A stretch of DNA of 46,524 nucleotides from Bordetella parapertussis (GTDB lineage: Bacteria > Pseudomonadota > Gammaproteobacteria > Burkholderiales > SG8-41): positions 1 through 46,524 of the forward strand of contig CAMCYP010000030.1 in the NCBI GenBank assembly GCA_945885345.1, written 5' to 3'. The notes under the pieces are model-generated. The model saw only the letters and a program-made list of their open reading frames with translations. It was not told the DNA's origin and did no database searches. The first letter of the stretch is position 1. Each line of letters starts with the position of its first letter. Below are positions 1 through 9,123 of this stretch, piece after piece. Position numbers and translations under genes: made by a program.

Positions 1-1371
1 GTCTCCGGCATGATCAGCGGCAAGGTCAAAGGCGGCCTGACCGTGATGATCAACGGCATCCGCGCCTTCCTGCCCGGTTCGCTGGTCGATACGCGTCCTG
101 TGAAAGACACGACGCCGTACGAAAACAAGGAAATGGAATTCAAGGTCATCAAGCTTGACCGCAAACGCAACAACGTCGTGGTGTCACGCCGTGCCGTGCT
201 CGAAGCCAGCCAGGGCGAAGAGCGGCAGAAGCTGCTCGAGAACCTGCGCGAAGGCGCGACCGTCAAGGGCATCGTCAAGAACATCACCGACTACGGCGCG
301 TTCGTCGACCTCGGTGGCATCGACGGCCTGCTGCACATCACCGATCTGGCATGGCGCCGCGTCAAACATCCGTCGGAAATGCTCAATGTTGGCGACGAAG
401 TCACCGCCAAAGTACTGAAGTTCGATCAGGAAAAAAACCGCGTCTCGCTGGGCATGAAGCAGTTGGGCGAAGATCCCTGGGTCGGCCTTTCGCGTCGTTA
501 CCCGCCCAACACCCGCCTGTTCGGCAAGGTTTCGAACCTCACCGACTACGGCGCGTTTGTCGAGATCGAACCGGGCATCGAAGGCCTGGTGCACGTCTCC
601 GAAATGGACTGGACCAACAAGAACGTACATCCCTCCAAAGTCGTGCAACTGGGCGATGAGGTCGAGGTGATGGTTCTTGAGATCGACGAAGACCGCCGCC
701 GTATTTCGCTTGGCATGAAGCAGTGCATGGCGAATCCGTGGGAAGAGTTCTCGATGAACTCGAAGAAGGGTGACAAGGTCAAGGGTCAGATCAAATCGAT
801 CACCGACTTCGGCATCTTTATCGGCCTCGCCGGTGGCATCGACGGCCTGGTTCACCTGTCCGACCTGTCATGGCACGTGCCCGGCGAAGAAGCCGTGCGC
901 AATTACAAGAAGGGCGAGGAAGTCGAAGCCCAGGTGCTGTCGATCGATGTGGAGCGTGAGCGTATTTCCCTGGGCGTCAAGCAGTTGGAAGGTGATCCGT
1001 TCACCAACTATGTCGGCGGCCACGAGAAAAACACGGTGGTTACCGGCACGGTCAAGGCAATCGACGCCAAGGGCGCCGTGATCCACCTCGAAGGCGACAT
1101 GGAAGGTTACCTGCGCGCGTCGGAAGTTTCGCGTGACCGCGTGGAAGACATCCGCACCAAGCTGAAGGAAGGCGATTCGGTGACCGCAATGATCATCAAC
1201 GTCGACCGCAAGAACCGCACGATCAACCTGTCAATCAAGGCGAAAGACCTTGCAGAGGAGACCGAAGCCATGCAGAAGATGACTTCGGACAACAAACAGG
1301 CGAGTTCGGGGACTACCAATCTTGGCGCGCTGCTCAAAGCCAAGCTGGATACAGCCAATACTCAACAATAA
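1..1371 (+). CDS. rpsA: 30S ribosomal protein S1, 3' part (5' end outside window)
   Basis: S1 is an mRNA-binding protein of the 30S subunit. The reading frame is open from base 1, so the ATG at 10 is internal and about 100 N-terminal residues are missing. What remains is most of repeat 2, then four OB-fold S1 repeats carrying the repeated signatures [24 protein letters not shown] and [13 protein letters not shown], ending with the more divergent sixth repeat ([13 protein letters not shown]). Each repeat closes with the usual [12 protein letters not shown] strand. The gene is followed 16 bp later by ihfB, the normal rpsA-ihfB arrangement of proteobacteria, and the two share the terminator at 1699-1730. 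Identity is certain from the repeat architecture and neighbour. Confidence 0.98.
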   Translation, partial: VSGMISGKVKGGLTVMINGIRAFLPGSLVDTRPVKDTTPYENKEMEFKVIKLDRKRNNVVVSRRAVLEASQGEERQKLLENLREGATVKGIVKNITDYGAFVDLGGIDGLLHITDLAWRRVKHPSEMLNVGDEVTAKVLKFDQEKNRVSLGMKQLGEDPWVGLSRRYPPNTRLFGKVSNLTDYGAFVEIEPGIEGLVHVSEMDWTNKNVHPSKVVQLGDEVEVMVLEIDEDRRRISLGMKQCMANPWEEFSMNSKKGDKVKGQIKSITDFGIFIGLAGGIDGLVHLSDLSWHVPGEEAVRNYKKGEEVEAQVLSIDVERERISLGVKQLEGDPFTNYVGGHEKNTVVTGTVKAIDAKGAVIHLEGDMEGYLRASEVSRDRVEDIRTKLKEGDSVTAMIINVDRKNRTINLSIKAKDLAEETEAMQKMTSDNKQASSGTTNLGALLKAKLDTANTQQ

Positions 1372-1387
1372 AAGGTAAGGGAGCATC

Positions 1388-1672
1388 ATGACCAAGTCGG
1401 AGTTGATTGCGAAACTGGCAGCACGCTATCCGCAGCTTGTAGCCAAGGACGCCGAACTGGCAGTGAAGATGATTCTCGATGCAATGGGGAAAAGCCTGTC
1501 GCAGGGGCAACGCATCGAAATTCGTGGCTTTGGCAGTTTTGGTCTCAACTACCGACCGCCGCGTACCGGGCGCAATCCGAAATCGGGCGAGCGTGTGCAG
1601 GTGCCCGCGAAATACGTGCCGCATTTCAAGGCCGGCAAGGAATTGCGCGAACGCGTCGACATCAAGAAATAA
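1388..1672 (+). CDS. ihfB: Integration host factor subunit beta
   Basis: 94 aa, the standard length of the family. IHF is an alpha/beta heterodimer that bends DNA and assists recombination, replication and transcription. The sequence starts [11 protein letters not shown] and carries the DNA-contacting arm region [22 protein letters not shown], with the conserved Arg-Asn-Pro that intercalates into DNA (family knowledge). An AAGGTAAGGGAGC stretch just before the ATG serves as ribosome binding site. It lies directly downstream of rpsA and is probably co-transcribed with it. IHF is also the usual host cofactor of tyrosine integrases such as the one at 10471-11682. Confidence 0.97.
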   Translation: MTKSELIAKLAARYPQLVAKDAELAVKMILDAMGKSLSQGQRIEIRGFGSFGLNYRPPRTGRNPKSGERVQVPAKYVPHFKAGKELRERVDIKK

Positions 1673-1698
1673 CGGACGATCAGGCATCGTTCCTTTGG

Positions 1699-1730
1699 GC
1701 GGCATGGCTACACGGCCATGCCGCTTTTTT
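1699..1730 (+). terminator. Rho-independent terminator after rpsA-ihfB
   Basis: A 9-bp stem GCGGCATGG (1699-1707) pairs with CCATGCCGC (1716-1724) around an 8-nt loop and is followed at once by six T. It ends the rpsA-ihfB unit and separates it from lapA. Confidence 0.9.
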
Positions 1731-1763
1731 GTGAGCTGCGGGGCATGATATTCTCGGCGGGCC

Positions 1764-2060
1764 ATGCAATACCTGATGCTGATTTTCAAGCTGGCGCTGT
1801 TCCTCCTGATCCTGTCGTTTGCGATAGTGAACACAGATCCGGTCACGGTGCGGTATTACCTCGGACATCATTGGGAGGCGCCGCTGGTGGTCGTGCTGCT
1901 GGTCGCGGTCTGCGCCGGCGTGCTGGTCGGGTTGCTGGCGGGTTTGTTCCAGACGCTGCAATTGCGCCGGCAGATTGCCGCGCTGAAGCGCGAGTTGAAT
2001 ACCGCCCGCGCCGCCGGGCAAGCCGATGCCCCCGTGCTGCCGCCATCGGACCTGCTGTGA
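1764..2060 (+). CDS. lapA: LapA family inner-membrane protein (DUF1049)
   Basis: 98 aa. Two hydrophobic segments are visible, at about residues 5-22 (LMLIFKLALFLLILSFAIV) and 40-63, followed by a short basic and helical cytoplasmic tail (QTLQLRRQIAALKRELN). This is the LapA/YciS layout. LapA pairs with LapB and takes part in control of LPS synthesis at the inner membrane (known from enterobacteria). lapB follows after 25 bp. The family call rests on topology and on position beside lapB; the motif NTDPVTVRYYLGH fits family members. Confidence 0.88.
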   Translation: MQYLMLIFKLALFLLILSFAIVNTDPVTVRYYLGHHWEAPLVVVLLVAVCAGVLVGLLAGLFQTLQLRRQIAALKRELNTARAAGQADAPVLPPSDLL

Positions 2061-2085
2061 AAATTGCAATGAAGCACCGCGCATA

Positions 2086-3261
2086 ATGGATATCGAACTG
2101 TGGTGGCTGCTGACCTTGCCGCTATTTTTCGCGCTGGGCTGGATGGCGGCGCGCGTCGATATCCGCCAGATCGTCACCGAATCCCGGCTGTTGCCGGCGT
2201 CCTATTTCAAAGGCCTCAATTTCCTGCTCAATGAGGAGCCCGACAAGGCGATCGAAGCCTTTATCGAGGTGGCCAAGGTCAATCCGCAGACCATCGAGTT
2301 GCACTTTGCGCTGGGCAGCCTGTTCCGTCGCCGTGGCGAAGTCGAACGTGCGATCCGCATGCACCAGAACCTGGCCGAGCGTGAAGACCTGGGGCAGGAG
2401 CAGAAGCTGCAGGCCGTGCTGGAACTGGCGCAGGATTATCTGAAGGCGGGATTGCTCGACCGCGCCGAAGAACTGTTCCTGAAGCTCGACGCTACGGCCC
2501 ATGCCGAAGCCGCGCTGCGTTTCCTGCTCGAAATCTACGAGCAGGAAAAGGAATGGCGGAAGGCGATCGTGATCGCCGAGAAACTCGAAGTGCTCAACGG
2601 CAGTTCCTTCCAGAAGGAAATCGCCAATTTTTATTGTGAAATGGCGGCGCGAGAACTGATGCAGTCGCGTCCTGCCGAAGCGCGGCCACTGCTGACCGAA
2701 GCGCTGAAGCATCACCGGCTGTGCGTACGCGCGAACATGCTGCTTGGTGATCTGGAGCGCGACCTCGGCAACGGGCCTGCGGCCATCGCGGCCTGGCAGC
2801 ATATCGAATCGCAGAACCCGGCCTTTCTGTCGCTGGTCGCGGAGAAATTGCTGATTGCTTACCGCGAAGCAGGGCAGCCTGACGAAGGTCTCAACCTGCT
2901 GCGCGGCTTCCTTGAAAAATATCCATCGATGGATCTGCTGGACATGGTTTACCAGGCGACGCTGGCCGGCAGCGGCGCGCAGGCAGCCTACCGTCTGGTG
3001 CGCGACGAAGTGCGGCGCACGCCGACATTGCTCGGTCTCGACAAGCTGCTGGAAGCGCAGTTGCTGGAAGCGCCGCCGGAGCGTCGTACTGATCTGGAAC
3101 TGATCAAGCAGCTGATCCACCAGCACACGCGCAGCCTGGCGATGTACAAATGCGAGCATTGCGGTTTTCGCGCGCGGCAGTTTTACTGGCATTGCCCGGC
3201 CTGCGGCGAATGGGAAACCTATGCGCCGCGGCGTACTGAAGAGAAAGGAATACCGGCATGA
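2086..3261 (+). CDS. lapB: LPS assembly protein LapB (TPR protein with rubredoxin-type metal domain)
   Basis: 391 aa from the ATG at 2086. An upstream in-frame start exists but would overlap lapA and add 20 non-conserved residues. The protein has one N-terminal membrane anchor ([20 protein letters not shown]), a long run of TPR-like helices (for example [16 protein letters not shown] and [17 protein letters not shown] units) and a C-terminal CxxC...CxxC zinc/iron ribbon (YKCEHCGF and HCPACGEW). LapB (YciM) works with FtsH and PbgA to control LpxC turnover and hence LPS amount (family knowledge). Its stop overlaps the pyrF start (ATGA), indicating translational coupling. The neighbouring heptose genes fit an LPS theme. 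Confidence 0.95.
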   Translation: MDIELWWLLTLPLFFALGWMAARVDIRQIVTESRLLPASYFKGLNFLLNEEPDKAIEAFIEVAKVNPQTIELHFALGSLFRRRGEVERAIRMHQNLAEREDLGQEQKLQAVLELAQDYLKAGLLDRAEELFLKLDATAHAEAALRFLLEIYEQEKEWRKAIVIAEKLEVLNGSSFQKEIANFYCEMAARELMQSRPAEARPLLTEALKHHRLCVRANMLLGDLERDLGNGPAAIAAWQHIESQNPAFLSLVAEKLLIAYREAGQPDEGLNLLRGFLEKYPSMDLLDMVYQATLAGSGAQAAYRLVRDEVRRTPTLLGLDKLLEAQLLEAPPERRTDLELIKQLIHQHTRSLAMYKCEHCGFRARQFYWHCPACGEWETYAPRRTEEKGIPA

Positions 3262-3977
3262 GCGCGGATAACAAAGGCCCGCGGGTCATCGTCGCACTGG
3301 ATTACGCCAGCGCCGCCGAGGCGCTTGCGTTTGCGCAGTGCCTGGATCCAAAACGTTGCCGGGTCAAGGTCGGCAAGGAATTGTTCACCGTTGCCGGTCC
3401 TGCGCTGGTGGAGCAGCTGGTGGCGCGTGGCTTTGATGTATTCCTCGATCTCAAATACCACGACATTCCGAATACGGTGGCGTCAGCCTGCAAGTCGGCG
3501 GCGGCACTCGGTGTGTGGATGCTGAACGTGCACGCCAGCGGCGGGCGAACGATGATGCAGGCCGCGCGCGAGGCGCTGGCAGGCCTGTCGCGTCCTCCCA
3601 AGCTGATTGCGGTAACGGTGCTGACCAGCCTCGGCGCGGAAGACCTGCGTGAAATCGGGCAGACGGAAGCGCCGCAGGTGCTGGTCGAGCGTCTGGCGAA
3701 ACTGGCTGCGGCCAGCGGCATGGACGGCGTGGTCTGTTCGGCACAGGAAGCAGCCTTGCTGCGCCGCGCCTGCGGGCCGGCCTTCTGCCTGGTGACGCCC
3801 GGCATCCGCCTCGCCGATGCCGCCCAGGACGACCAGAAACGCATTGTCACGCCGCAACTGGCGATTGCCGATGGGGCAGATTATCTGGTGATTGGCCGGC
3901 CGATCACCCGCGCCGCCGATCCGCTGGCGGTGCTGGACCGCATCAATGCCGACATCGCTGCTGCATTAAAATCCTGA
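3258..3977 (+). CDS. pyrF: Orotidine 5'-phosphate decarboxylase
   Basis: 239 aa, a class I (bacterial/eukaryotic type) OMP decarboxylase making UMP from OMP in pyrimidine synthesis. The catalytic Asp-Lys-Asp array is seen in [10 protein letters not shown] (D64, K66, D69), the first substrate Asp is in VALDYAS, and the phosphate loop is in YLVIGRPIT near the C-terminus. The ATG sits inside the lapB stop (ATGA), so the two are coupled. A tandem array of tiny ORFs lies between its stop and rfaE1. Confidence 0.97.
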   Translation: MSADNKGPRVIVALDYASAAEALAFAQCLDPKRCRVKVGKELFTVAGPALVEQLVARGFDVFLDLKYHDIPNTVASACKSAAALGVWMLNVHASGGRTMMQAAREALAGLSRPPKLIAVTVLTSLGAEDLREIGQTEAPQVLVERLAKLAAASGMDGVVCSAQEAALLRRACGPAFCLVTPGIRLADAAQDDQKRIVTPQLAIADGADYLVIGRPITRAADPLAVLDRINADIAAALKS

Positions 3978-3978
3978 A

Positions 3979-4043
3979 TTGATGAAATAAGTTGATGAAA
4001 TAAGTTGATGAAATAAGTCGATGCAATAAGCAGATGAAAAAAA
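3979..4043 (+). repeat. 13-bp tandem repeat forming an array of two-codon mini-ORFs before rfaE1
   Basis: Three perfect copies of TTGATGAAATAAG (3979-3991, 3992-4004, 4005-4017) are followed by a degenerate copy TCGATGCAATAAG (4018-4030) and by CAGATGAAAAAAA (4031-4043). The ATG of the last unit is the rfaE1 start. Each earlier unit contains ATG AAA TAA or ATG CAA TAA, a start codon followed two codons later by a stop. ATGs therefore fall at 3982, 3995, 4008, 4021 and 4034. No clear Shine-Dalgarno precedes the real start, so the array may shape initiation. The repeats are seen directly; the role is inference. Confidence 0.9.
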
Positions 4044-5017
4044 CACCGCAGAAAAAAACGTCATCCGGCAGCTTGCCAGCGCAATTGTCGAAAATACGCC
4101 GCGCGCGCGTACTGGTCGCCGGTGATGTGATGCTCGATCGTTACTGGTTCGGCGAGGTGAGCCGGATTTCGCCGGAAGCGCCAGTGCCGGTGGTCAAGGT
4201 TGATCGTGTCGAGGAGCGTCCGGGCGGTGCGGCCAATGTCGCGCGCAACGTGGCGGCGCTGTCGGCGCAAGCATCCTTGCTGTCGGTGGTGGGGCGCGAC
4301 GAGGCCGGGCGCTGCCTGCGTCAGCTGCTGAAACGCGACAAGATCGCCGCCAGCCTGCACGACGATCCGACGATTTCCACCACGGTAAAACTGCGGGTTA
4401 TCGGCCGCCGCCAGCAGCTGCTGCGTGCCGATTTCGAAACCCTGCCCAGCCATGAAGTACTGGCGTCGAAGCTGAAGGATTTCGAACGGCTGCTGAAAAG
4501 CTGCGACGTGGTGATCCTGTCGGATTACGGCAAGGGGGGGCTTGCGCACATTGCGCGCATGATCGCGCTGGCACGCCGCCACAACAAACCGGTGCTGGTC
4601 GATCCCAAGGGCGAAGACTATTCGCGTTACCGGGGTGCCACGCTGGTGACGCCCAACCGTGCCGAGCTGCAGGCGGTGGTCGGCGGCTGGAGCAGCGAAA
4701 CCGCATTGACGGCAAAAGCACAAAATTTGCGCCAACGTCTGGGCATCGGCGGCATATTGGTCACGCGCAGCGAAGAAGGCATGACGCTGTACCGCCGCGG
4801 CAACCGGCTGCATGTGCCGGCGCAGGCGCGCGAGGTGTATGACGTCAGCGGCGCCGGTGATACGGTGATCGCGACCATCGCGGTGATGCTGGCGGCGGGG
4901 CAGGATCTGGAGAGCGCGGTGCGTATTGCCAACCGTGCAGCGGGCATAGTCGTCGGCAAATTCGGCACGGCCGTGGTTCAGCCTGACGAACTGTTTCCAC
5001 CGGCGCAGGGGGAATAA
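4034..5017 (+). CDS. rfaE1: D-glycero-beta-D-manno-heptose-7-phosphate kinase
   Basis: 327 aa, a PfkB/ribokinase-fold kinase. It phosphorylates heptose 7-phosphate at C1 in the ADP-heptose pathway for the LPS inner core. Visible motifs are VAGDVMLDRYWFGEVSRISPE at the start, the glycine-rich ERPGGAANVARNVAAL substrate loop, LVDPKGEDYSRY, and the PfkB signature DVSGAGDTVIATIAV with the catalytic Asp. It is the single-domain (HldA/RfaE1) form, without the adenylyltransferase domain that E. coli HldE carries, so a separate hldC/rfaE2 must lie elsewhere. The start is the fifth ATG of the 13-bp repeat array. rfaD follows after 3 bp. Confidence 0.95.
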   Translation: MKKTPQKKTSSGSLPAQLSKIRRARVLVAGDVMLDRYWFGEVSRISPEAPVPVVKVDRVEERPGGAANVARNVAALSAQASLLSVVGRDEAGRCLRQLLKRDKIAASLHDDPTISTTVKLRVIGRRQQLLRADFETLPSHEVLASKLKDFERLLKSCDVVILSDYGKGGLAHIARMIALARRHNKPVLVDPKGEDYSRYRGATLVTPNRAELQAVVGGWSSETALTAKAQNLRQRLGIGGILVTRSEEGMTLYRRGNRLHVPAQAREVYDVSGAGDTVIATIAVMLAAGQDLESAVRIANRAAGIVVGKFGTAVVQPDELFPPAQGE

Positions 5018-5020
5018 GCC

Positions 5021-6019
5021 ATGGTCTATGTGGTGACTGGTGCTGCCGGTTTTATCGGTGCCAACCTGGTCAAGGGACTCAACGCGCAGGGCATCACCGA
5101 CATTCTTGCGGTGGACGACCTGACGCAGGGCGACAAATTCCGCAACCTAGTCGATTGCCAGATCAGCGATTACCTCGACAAGGATGAATTCCTGGCGCGG
5201 GTGAAAGCCGGCGCCTACCGTCGCGGGATCAAGGCGATACTGCATCAGGGCGCCTGTTCCGACACCACGGCCAGCGATGGCCGTTATGTGATGGACACCA
5301 ATTACGCCTACTCCTGCACGCTGCTCGATTTCTGCGCTGCGGAAATGATCCCATTGATTTATGCATCCTCCGCGGCAACTTATGGTGCGCTGACCGGTTT
5401 CCGTGAGCAGGCGGACTGCGAAGGTCCGCTCAACGTCTACGGTTATTCAAAGTTGCTGTTCGACCAGCGTGTGCGACGCCTGCCTGCCGGTGGTCCGCAG
5501 GTGGTCGGTCTGCGCTATTTCAATGTCTATGGCGATCGCGAGCAGCACAAGGGACGCATGGCGTCGGTGGCTTATCACTTTTTCAACCAGTACCGCGCCG
5601 AAGGTCATGTGCGGTTGTTCGAGGGCAGCGCGGGTTACGGTAATGGCGAACAGCGCCGCGATTTTGTCTCGGTCGAGGATGTGGTGAAGGTCAACCTGTT
5701 TTTCCTGCGTAATGGCGATAAGTCGGGCATATTCAATTGCGGCAGCGGTGCGGCGCAGTCATTCAATGATGTCGCAGTTGCCACCGTGAACGGTTGCCGC
5801 ACGGCTGCAGGTGAGACGGCATTGTCTCTGGCTGAGTTGCAAAGCAAAGGCGTGATTCGCTACATTCCGTTCCCCGGTGACCTCAAAGGAAAATACCAGA
5901 GTTATACCCAGGCTGATCTGACCGAACTGCGAGCCGCTGGTTATCAGAAACCGTTCCTGACGGTGGAGCAGGGTGTCGCGCAGTACTGCCAGCAGTTGCT
6001 GGCGAAAGCACAGGGCTAG
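5021..6019 (+). CDS. rfaD: ADP-L-glycero-D-manno-heptose 6-epimerase
   Basis: 332 aa, an extended SDR enzyme that converts ADP-D-glycero- to ADP-L-glycero-manno-heptose, the last step before heptosyl transfer to LPS. It has the NAD(P) loop [13 protein letters not shown] at the N-terminus, the family motif [13 protein letters not shown], a Ser/Tyr/Lys active site (SSAATYG and [10 protein letters not shown]), and [10 protein letters not shown]. It sits 3 bp after rfaE1 and 3 bp before cysM, so the three are almost certainly one transcript. Confidence 0.97.
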   Translation: MVYVVTGAAGFIGANLVKGLNAQGITDILAVDDLTQGDKFRNLVDCQISDYLDKDEFLARVKAGAYRRGIKAILHQGACSDTTASDGRYVMDTNYAYSCTLLDFCAAEMIPLIYASSAATYGALTGFREQADCEGPLNVYGYSKLLFDQRVRRLPAGGPQVVGLRYFNVYGDREQHKGRMASVAYHFFNQYRAEGHVRLFEGSAGYGNGEQRRDFVSVEDVVKVNLFFLRNGDKSGIFNCGSGAAQSFNDVAVATVNGCRTAAGETALSLAELQSKGVIRYIPFPGDLKGKYQSYTQADLTELRAAGYQKPFLTVEQGVAQYCQQLLAKAQG

Positions 6020-6022
6020 ATC

Positions 6023-6907
6023 ATGTTCGGGACGCTGGAAGATTTTGTCGGCAATACACCGCTGGTGAAGTTGCAGCGCATGCCTGGAAAAACCAGCAAT
6101 ACCATACTGGTCAAGCTTGAAGGCAACAATCCCGCAGGCTCGGTCAAGGACCGCCCGGCGCTGTCGATGATCCGTTATGCGCAGCAACGCGGCACCATCA
6201 AGCCCGGCGACACGCTGATTGAAGCGACCAGCGGTAATACCGGCATCGCGCTGGCGATGGTGGCGGCGATCATGGGTTACCGCATGGTGCTGGTGATGCC
6301 GGAGAACCAGTCACTGGAGCGCCAGCAGACCATGCGTGCTTATGGTGCTGAACTGGTGCTGACGCCCAAGGAAGCGAGCATGGAAGGCGCGCGTGATGTC
6401 GCCGAGCGCATGGTGCGCGAGGGCCGCGGCGTCATGCTCGACCAGTTTGCCAATCCCGACAATCCGCTGGCGCATTACGAAGGCACCGGCCCGGAAATCT
6501 GGCGCGACACGGCGGGCAAGGTGACGCACTTCATTTCGAGCATGGGCACCACCGGCACCATCATGGGGGTGTCGCGCTACCTGAAGGAAAAAAATCCGCA
6601 GGTACAGATCGTCGGCTGCCAGCCGGCGGATGGCTCGCAGATTCCGGGCATTCGAAAATGGCCCGCGGCGTACCTGCCGAAAATCTGTGACTGGTCGCAG
6701 GTCGATACCGTCGTCGAAGTCACCCAGACCGATGCCGAAAACGCCATGCGACAGCTGGCGAGCGAAGAAGGCATATTTGCCGGCGTGTCTTCCGGCGGCG
6801 CGTTGTGGGCGGCGCTGCAGATTTCGGCGCAGGTGCGCGATGCGGTGATCGTGTCCATCGTCTGCGACCGTGGTGACCGTTACCTGTCTACGGGTGTATT
6901 TGCATAA
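6023..6907 (+). CDS. cysM: Cysteine synthase B (O-acetylserine/phosphoserine-type sulfhydrylase)
   Basis: 294 aa PLP enzyme of the fold-type II cysteine synthase family. It opens with the typical EDFVGNTPLVKLQRM, has the PLP lysine in AGSVKDRPAL (K42), the substrate loop TSGNTGIALA, and a GTTGTIMG phosphate-binding loop. The motif QIPGIRKWP and the length fit CysM rather than CysK. CysM can also use thiosulfate to make S-sulfocysteine (family knowledge). It is the distal member of the rfaE1-rfaD-cysM string, an arrangement common in betaproteobacteria. Confidence 0.94.
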   Translation: MFGTLEDFVGNTPLVKLQRMPGKTSNTILVKLEGNNPAGSVKDRPALSMIRYAQQRGTIKPGDTLIEATSGNTGIALAMVAAIMGYRMVLVMPENQSLERQQTMRAYGAELVLTPKEASMEGARDVAERMVREGRGVMLDQFANPDNPLAHYEGTGPEIWRDTAGKVTHFISSMGTTGTIMGVSRYLKEKNPQVQIVGCQPADGSQIPGIRKWPAAYLPKICDWSQVDTVVEVTQTDAENAMRQLASEEGIFAGVSSGGALWAALQISAQVRDAVIVSIVCDRGDRYLSTGVFA

Positions 6908-6940
6908 ATACATTAAGTTATTGTTTTTAAAGGTTAATTT

Positions 6941-7717
6941 GTGAATCCCGTATTGGTGTTCGATATCGAGACCGTGCCCGACGTCGCCGGCATCCGCAAG
7001 CTGCACGGCATCGACAACGGCGTCTCCGATCGCGATGTCGCCGAAATGGCCTTCCAGTTGCGGCGGCAGAGCCACGGCAATGATTTCCTGCCGCATTACC
7101 TGCAACGCGTGCTGGTGATTTCCTGCGCGCTGCAGGACCGCGACCACTTCAAAGTGTGGTCGCTGGGTGCGGCCGGTGAAAGCGAAGCGGAAATCATCCA
7201 GCGTTTTTTCGACGGCATCGAGAAATACACGCCGCAGCTGGTGTCGTGGAACGGTGGTGGATTTGATCTGCCGGTGCTGCATTACCGCGGGCTGATGCAT
7301 GGCGTGAAGGCGGCGCGCTACTGGGACATGGGCGAAGACGATCGCGAATTCAAGTGGAACAATTACATCAGCCGCTATCATCAGCGCCATCTTGATTTGA
7401 TGGATCTGCTGGCGCTGTATCAGGGCCGCGCCAATGCGCCGCTGGATGCGCTGGCGCAGCTGATGGGCCTGCCCGGTAAGCTCGGCATGGATGGCTCTGC
7501 GGTGTGGGGCGCGTACCAGGATGGCAAGCTGGAAGACATCTGGCGCTATTGTGAAACCGACGTGGTCAACACCCATCTGGTTTTTCTGCGTTTTCAGCTG
7601 ATGCGTGGCGCGCTGACCCAGGACCAGCACGATGCGCAGATCAAGGTGGTGCGCGCGGCGCTGGAAAAGGCCGGGCAGCCGCACTGGCAGGAATTTCTCG
7701 CGCGCTGGTCCGCATAA
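6941..7717 (+). CDS. Predicted PolB-like 3'-5' exonuclease
   Basis: 258 aa, starting at GTG 6941. The DEDD-type exonuclease core is visible: motif I FDIETVPD (residues 5-12), motif II VSWNGGGFDLPVL, and motif III YCETDVVNTHLVFLR. This matches the family annotated as predicted 3'-5' exonuclease related to the PolB exonuclease domain (PF10108). No polymerase domain is present. The substrate is unknown; a role in nucleic-acid repair or trimming is inferred. It stands between cysM and rlmD with short gaps and may share their transcription. Confidence 0.85.
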   Translation: MNPVLVFDIETVPDVAGIRKLHGIDNGVSDRDVAEMAFQLRRQSHGNDFLPHYLQRVLVISCALQDRDHFKVWSLGAAGESEAEIIQRFFDGIEKYTPQLVSWNGGGFDLPVLHYRGLMHGVKAARYWDMGEDDREFKWNNYISRYHQRHLDLMDLLALYQGRANAPLDALAQLMGLPGKLGMDGSAVWGAYQDGKLEDIWRYCETDVVNTHLVFLRFQLMRGALTQDQHDAQIKVVRAALEKAGQPHWQEFLARWSA

Positions 7718-7754
7718 CGCAAGCATCGCGCTTTTGCGCGCGATCGAAACCCCA

Positions 7755-9053
7755 ATGAATCTTCTGCACATCGAATCCCTGGACCAGGAAGGCCGCGGCA
7801 TTGCCCGCCGTGACGGCAAGGTTGTCTTTGTCGAGGGTGCGTTGCCGGGGGAGCGGGTCGAGGCCTCGGTCTATCGCAAAAAACCGGCGTTTGAGCAGTC
7901 TTATGCGACGAAGATTTTTGACGAAAGCGCATCGCGTACCACGCCTGGCTGCACATTTTTCGGCCTTTGCGGCGGCTGCAGCCTGCAGCACATGGATGCA
8001 CGCACCCAGGTCGCCGCCAAACAGCGTGTGCTCGAAGACAATCTGTGGCATATCGGCAAGGTGCAACCCGAACAGATCCTGCCGGCGATTTACGGCCCGG
8101 CGTGGGGCTATCGCCACCGCGCGCGGCTGACGGTGCGCCATGTGTTCAAAAAAGGCGGCGCGCTGGTGGGTTTCCATGAAAAACGCAGCAGTTATGTCGC
8201 CGACATGACCAGCTGCGAAGTGCTGCCGCGGCGGATTTCGGATCTGCTGCCCTTGTTAAGGCAACTGGTCGACAGCCTGAGCCTGCGTGCACGGCTGCCA
8301 CAGATCGAACTGGCGATTGCCGATAACGCAGATGTGCTGGTATTGCGCAACCTCGATCCGCTGACACCGGAAGATGAAGACAAGCTTCGGGTTTTTGCCG
8401 ATGCGCACCGCGTGGTGTTTTACCTGCAGCCCTCCGGTCCGGAAACGGCAGAACTGTTTTATCCACCGGATATCGGCGCGCTGTATTACACGCTGCCCGA
8501 ATTCGATGTGCGCATCCATTTCCGCCCGACCGATTTCACCCAGGTCAACCATTCCATCAACCAGGTGCTGGTGCGCCGTGCGCTGAAGCTGCTCGATCCG
8601 CAGCCGGGCGAGCGCATCGCCGACCTGTTCTGCGGGCTGGGCAATTTCACGCTGCCGATCGCGCGCAGCGGTGCGCAGGTCACCGGCATCGAAGGCAGCA
8701 AGGGCCTGATCAGCCGGGCGGAGGAGAACGCGCGCAGCAATGGCCTGGACAGCAAGACGCGCTTCCTGACCATGGACCTGTTCAAGATCGACGCAGAGCA
8801 GTGGGCGGCGCTGGGGCCTTTCGACAAGCTGCTGATCGACCCGCCGCGCGACGGCGCGATGGAGCTGGTCAAGCTGATCGGCGCCAACGGTCCGCGGCGC
8901 ATCGTCTATGTGTCTTGCAGCCCTTCAACACTGGCGCGGGATGCCGAAGTGCTGGTGGCGGTGCATGGTTACAGGCTGCGTGCGGCAGGGGTCATCAACA
9001 TGTTTCCGCATACGGCGCATGTGGAATCCATGGCGCTGTTCGAAAGGGAATAA
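7755..9053 (+). CDS. rlmD: 23S rRNA (uracil-1939-C5)-methyltransferase
   Basis: 432 aa from ATG 7755. Earlier in-frame starts would add 41 residues reading through the end of the exonuclease gene and are unlikely. It has an N-terminal TRAM domain (ESLDQEGRGIARRDGKVVFVEGALPGE), the [4Fe-4S] cysteines C66, C72 and C75 in CTFFGLCGGC with the fourth at C154 (TSCEV), the SAM motif DLFCGLGNFTLPIA, and the catalytic cysteine in YVSCSPSTLARD after DPPRDGA. This is the RumA/RlmD layout. It ends at the bidirectional terminator at 9087-9102. Confidence 0.95.
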   Translation: MNLLHIESLDQEGRGIARRDGKVVFVEGALPGERVEASVYRKKPAFEQSYATKIFDESASRTTPGCTFFGLCGGCSLQHMDARTQVAAKQRVLEDNLWHIGKVQPEQILPAIYGPAWGYRHRARLTVRHVFKKGGALVGFHEKRSSYVADMTSCEVLPRRISDLLPLLRQLVDSLSLRARLPQIELAIADNADVLVLRNLDPLTPEDEDKLRVFADAHRVVFYLQPSGPETAELFYPPDIGALYYTLPEFDVRIHFRPTDFTQVNHSINQVLVRRALKLLDPQPGERIADLFCGLGNFTLPIARSGAQVTGIEGSKGLISRAEENARSNGLDSKTRFLTMDLFKIDAEQWAALGPFDKLLIDPPRDGAMELVKLIGANGPRRIVYVSCSPSTLARDAEVLVAVHGYRLRAAGVINMFPHTAHVESMALFERE

Positions 9054-9080
9054 GTCTGGTTATTGCCGGCGGCAGGCAAC

Positions 9081-9109
9081 AAAAAAGCGGCCCGCAGGCC
9101 GCTTTTTTT
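9081..9109. terminator. Bidirectional terminator between rlmD and the Bax-inhibitor-like gene
   Basis: Six A, then stem GCGGCC (9087-9092), loop CGCA, stem GGCCGC (9097-9102) and seven T. With A on one side and T on the other it can stop both converging transcripts. Confidence 0.9.
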
Positions 9110-9123
9110 ACTTCAGGTGGTGC

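Noticed and set aside
184..855. Long antisense frame inside rpsA
   Set aside because: It mirrors the rpsA codon pattern and has no ribosome site or known motif.
3979..4043. Possible CRISPR-like array
   Set aside because: The units are 13 bp, head to tail, with no spacers and no cas genes. They are a simple tandem repeat.
6311..7819. 502-residue antisense frame over cysM and the exonuclease gene
   Set aside because: It spans two clear genes and their junction on the other strand and has no recognisable domain.
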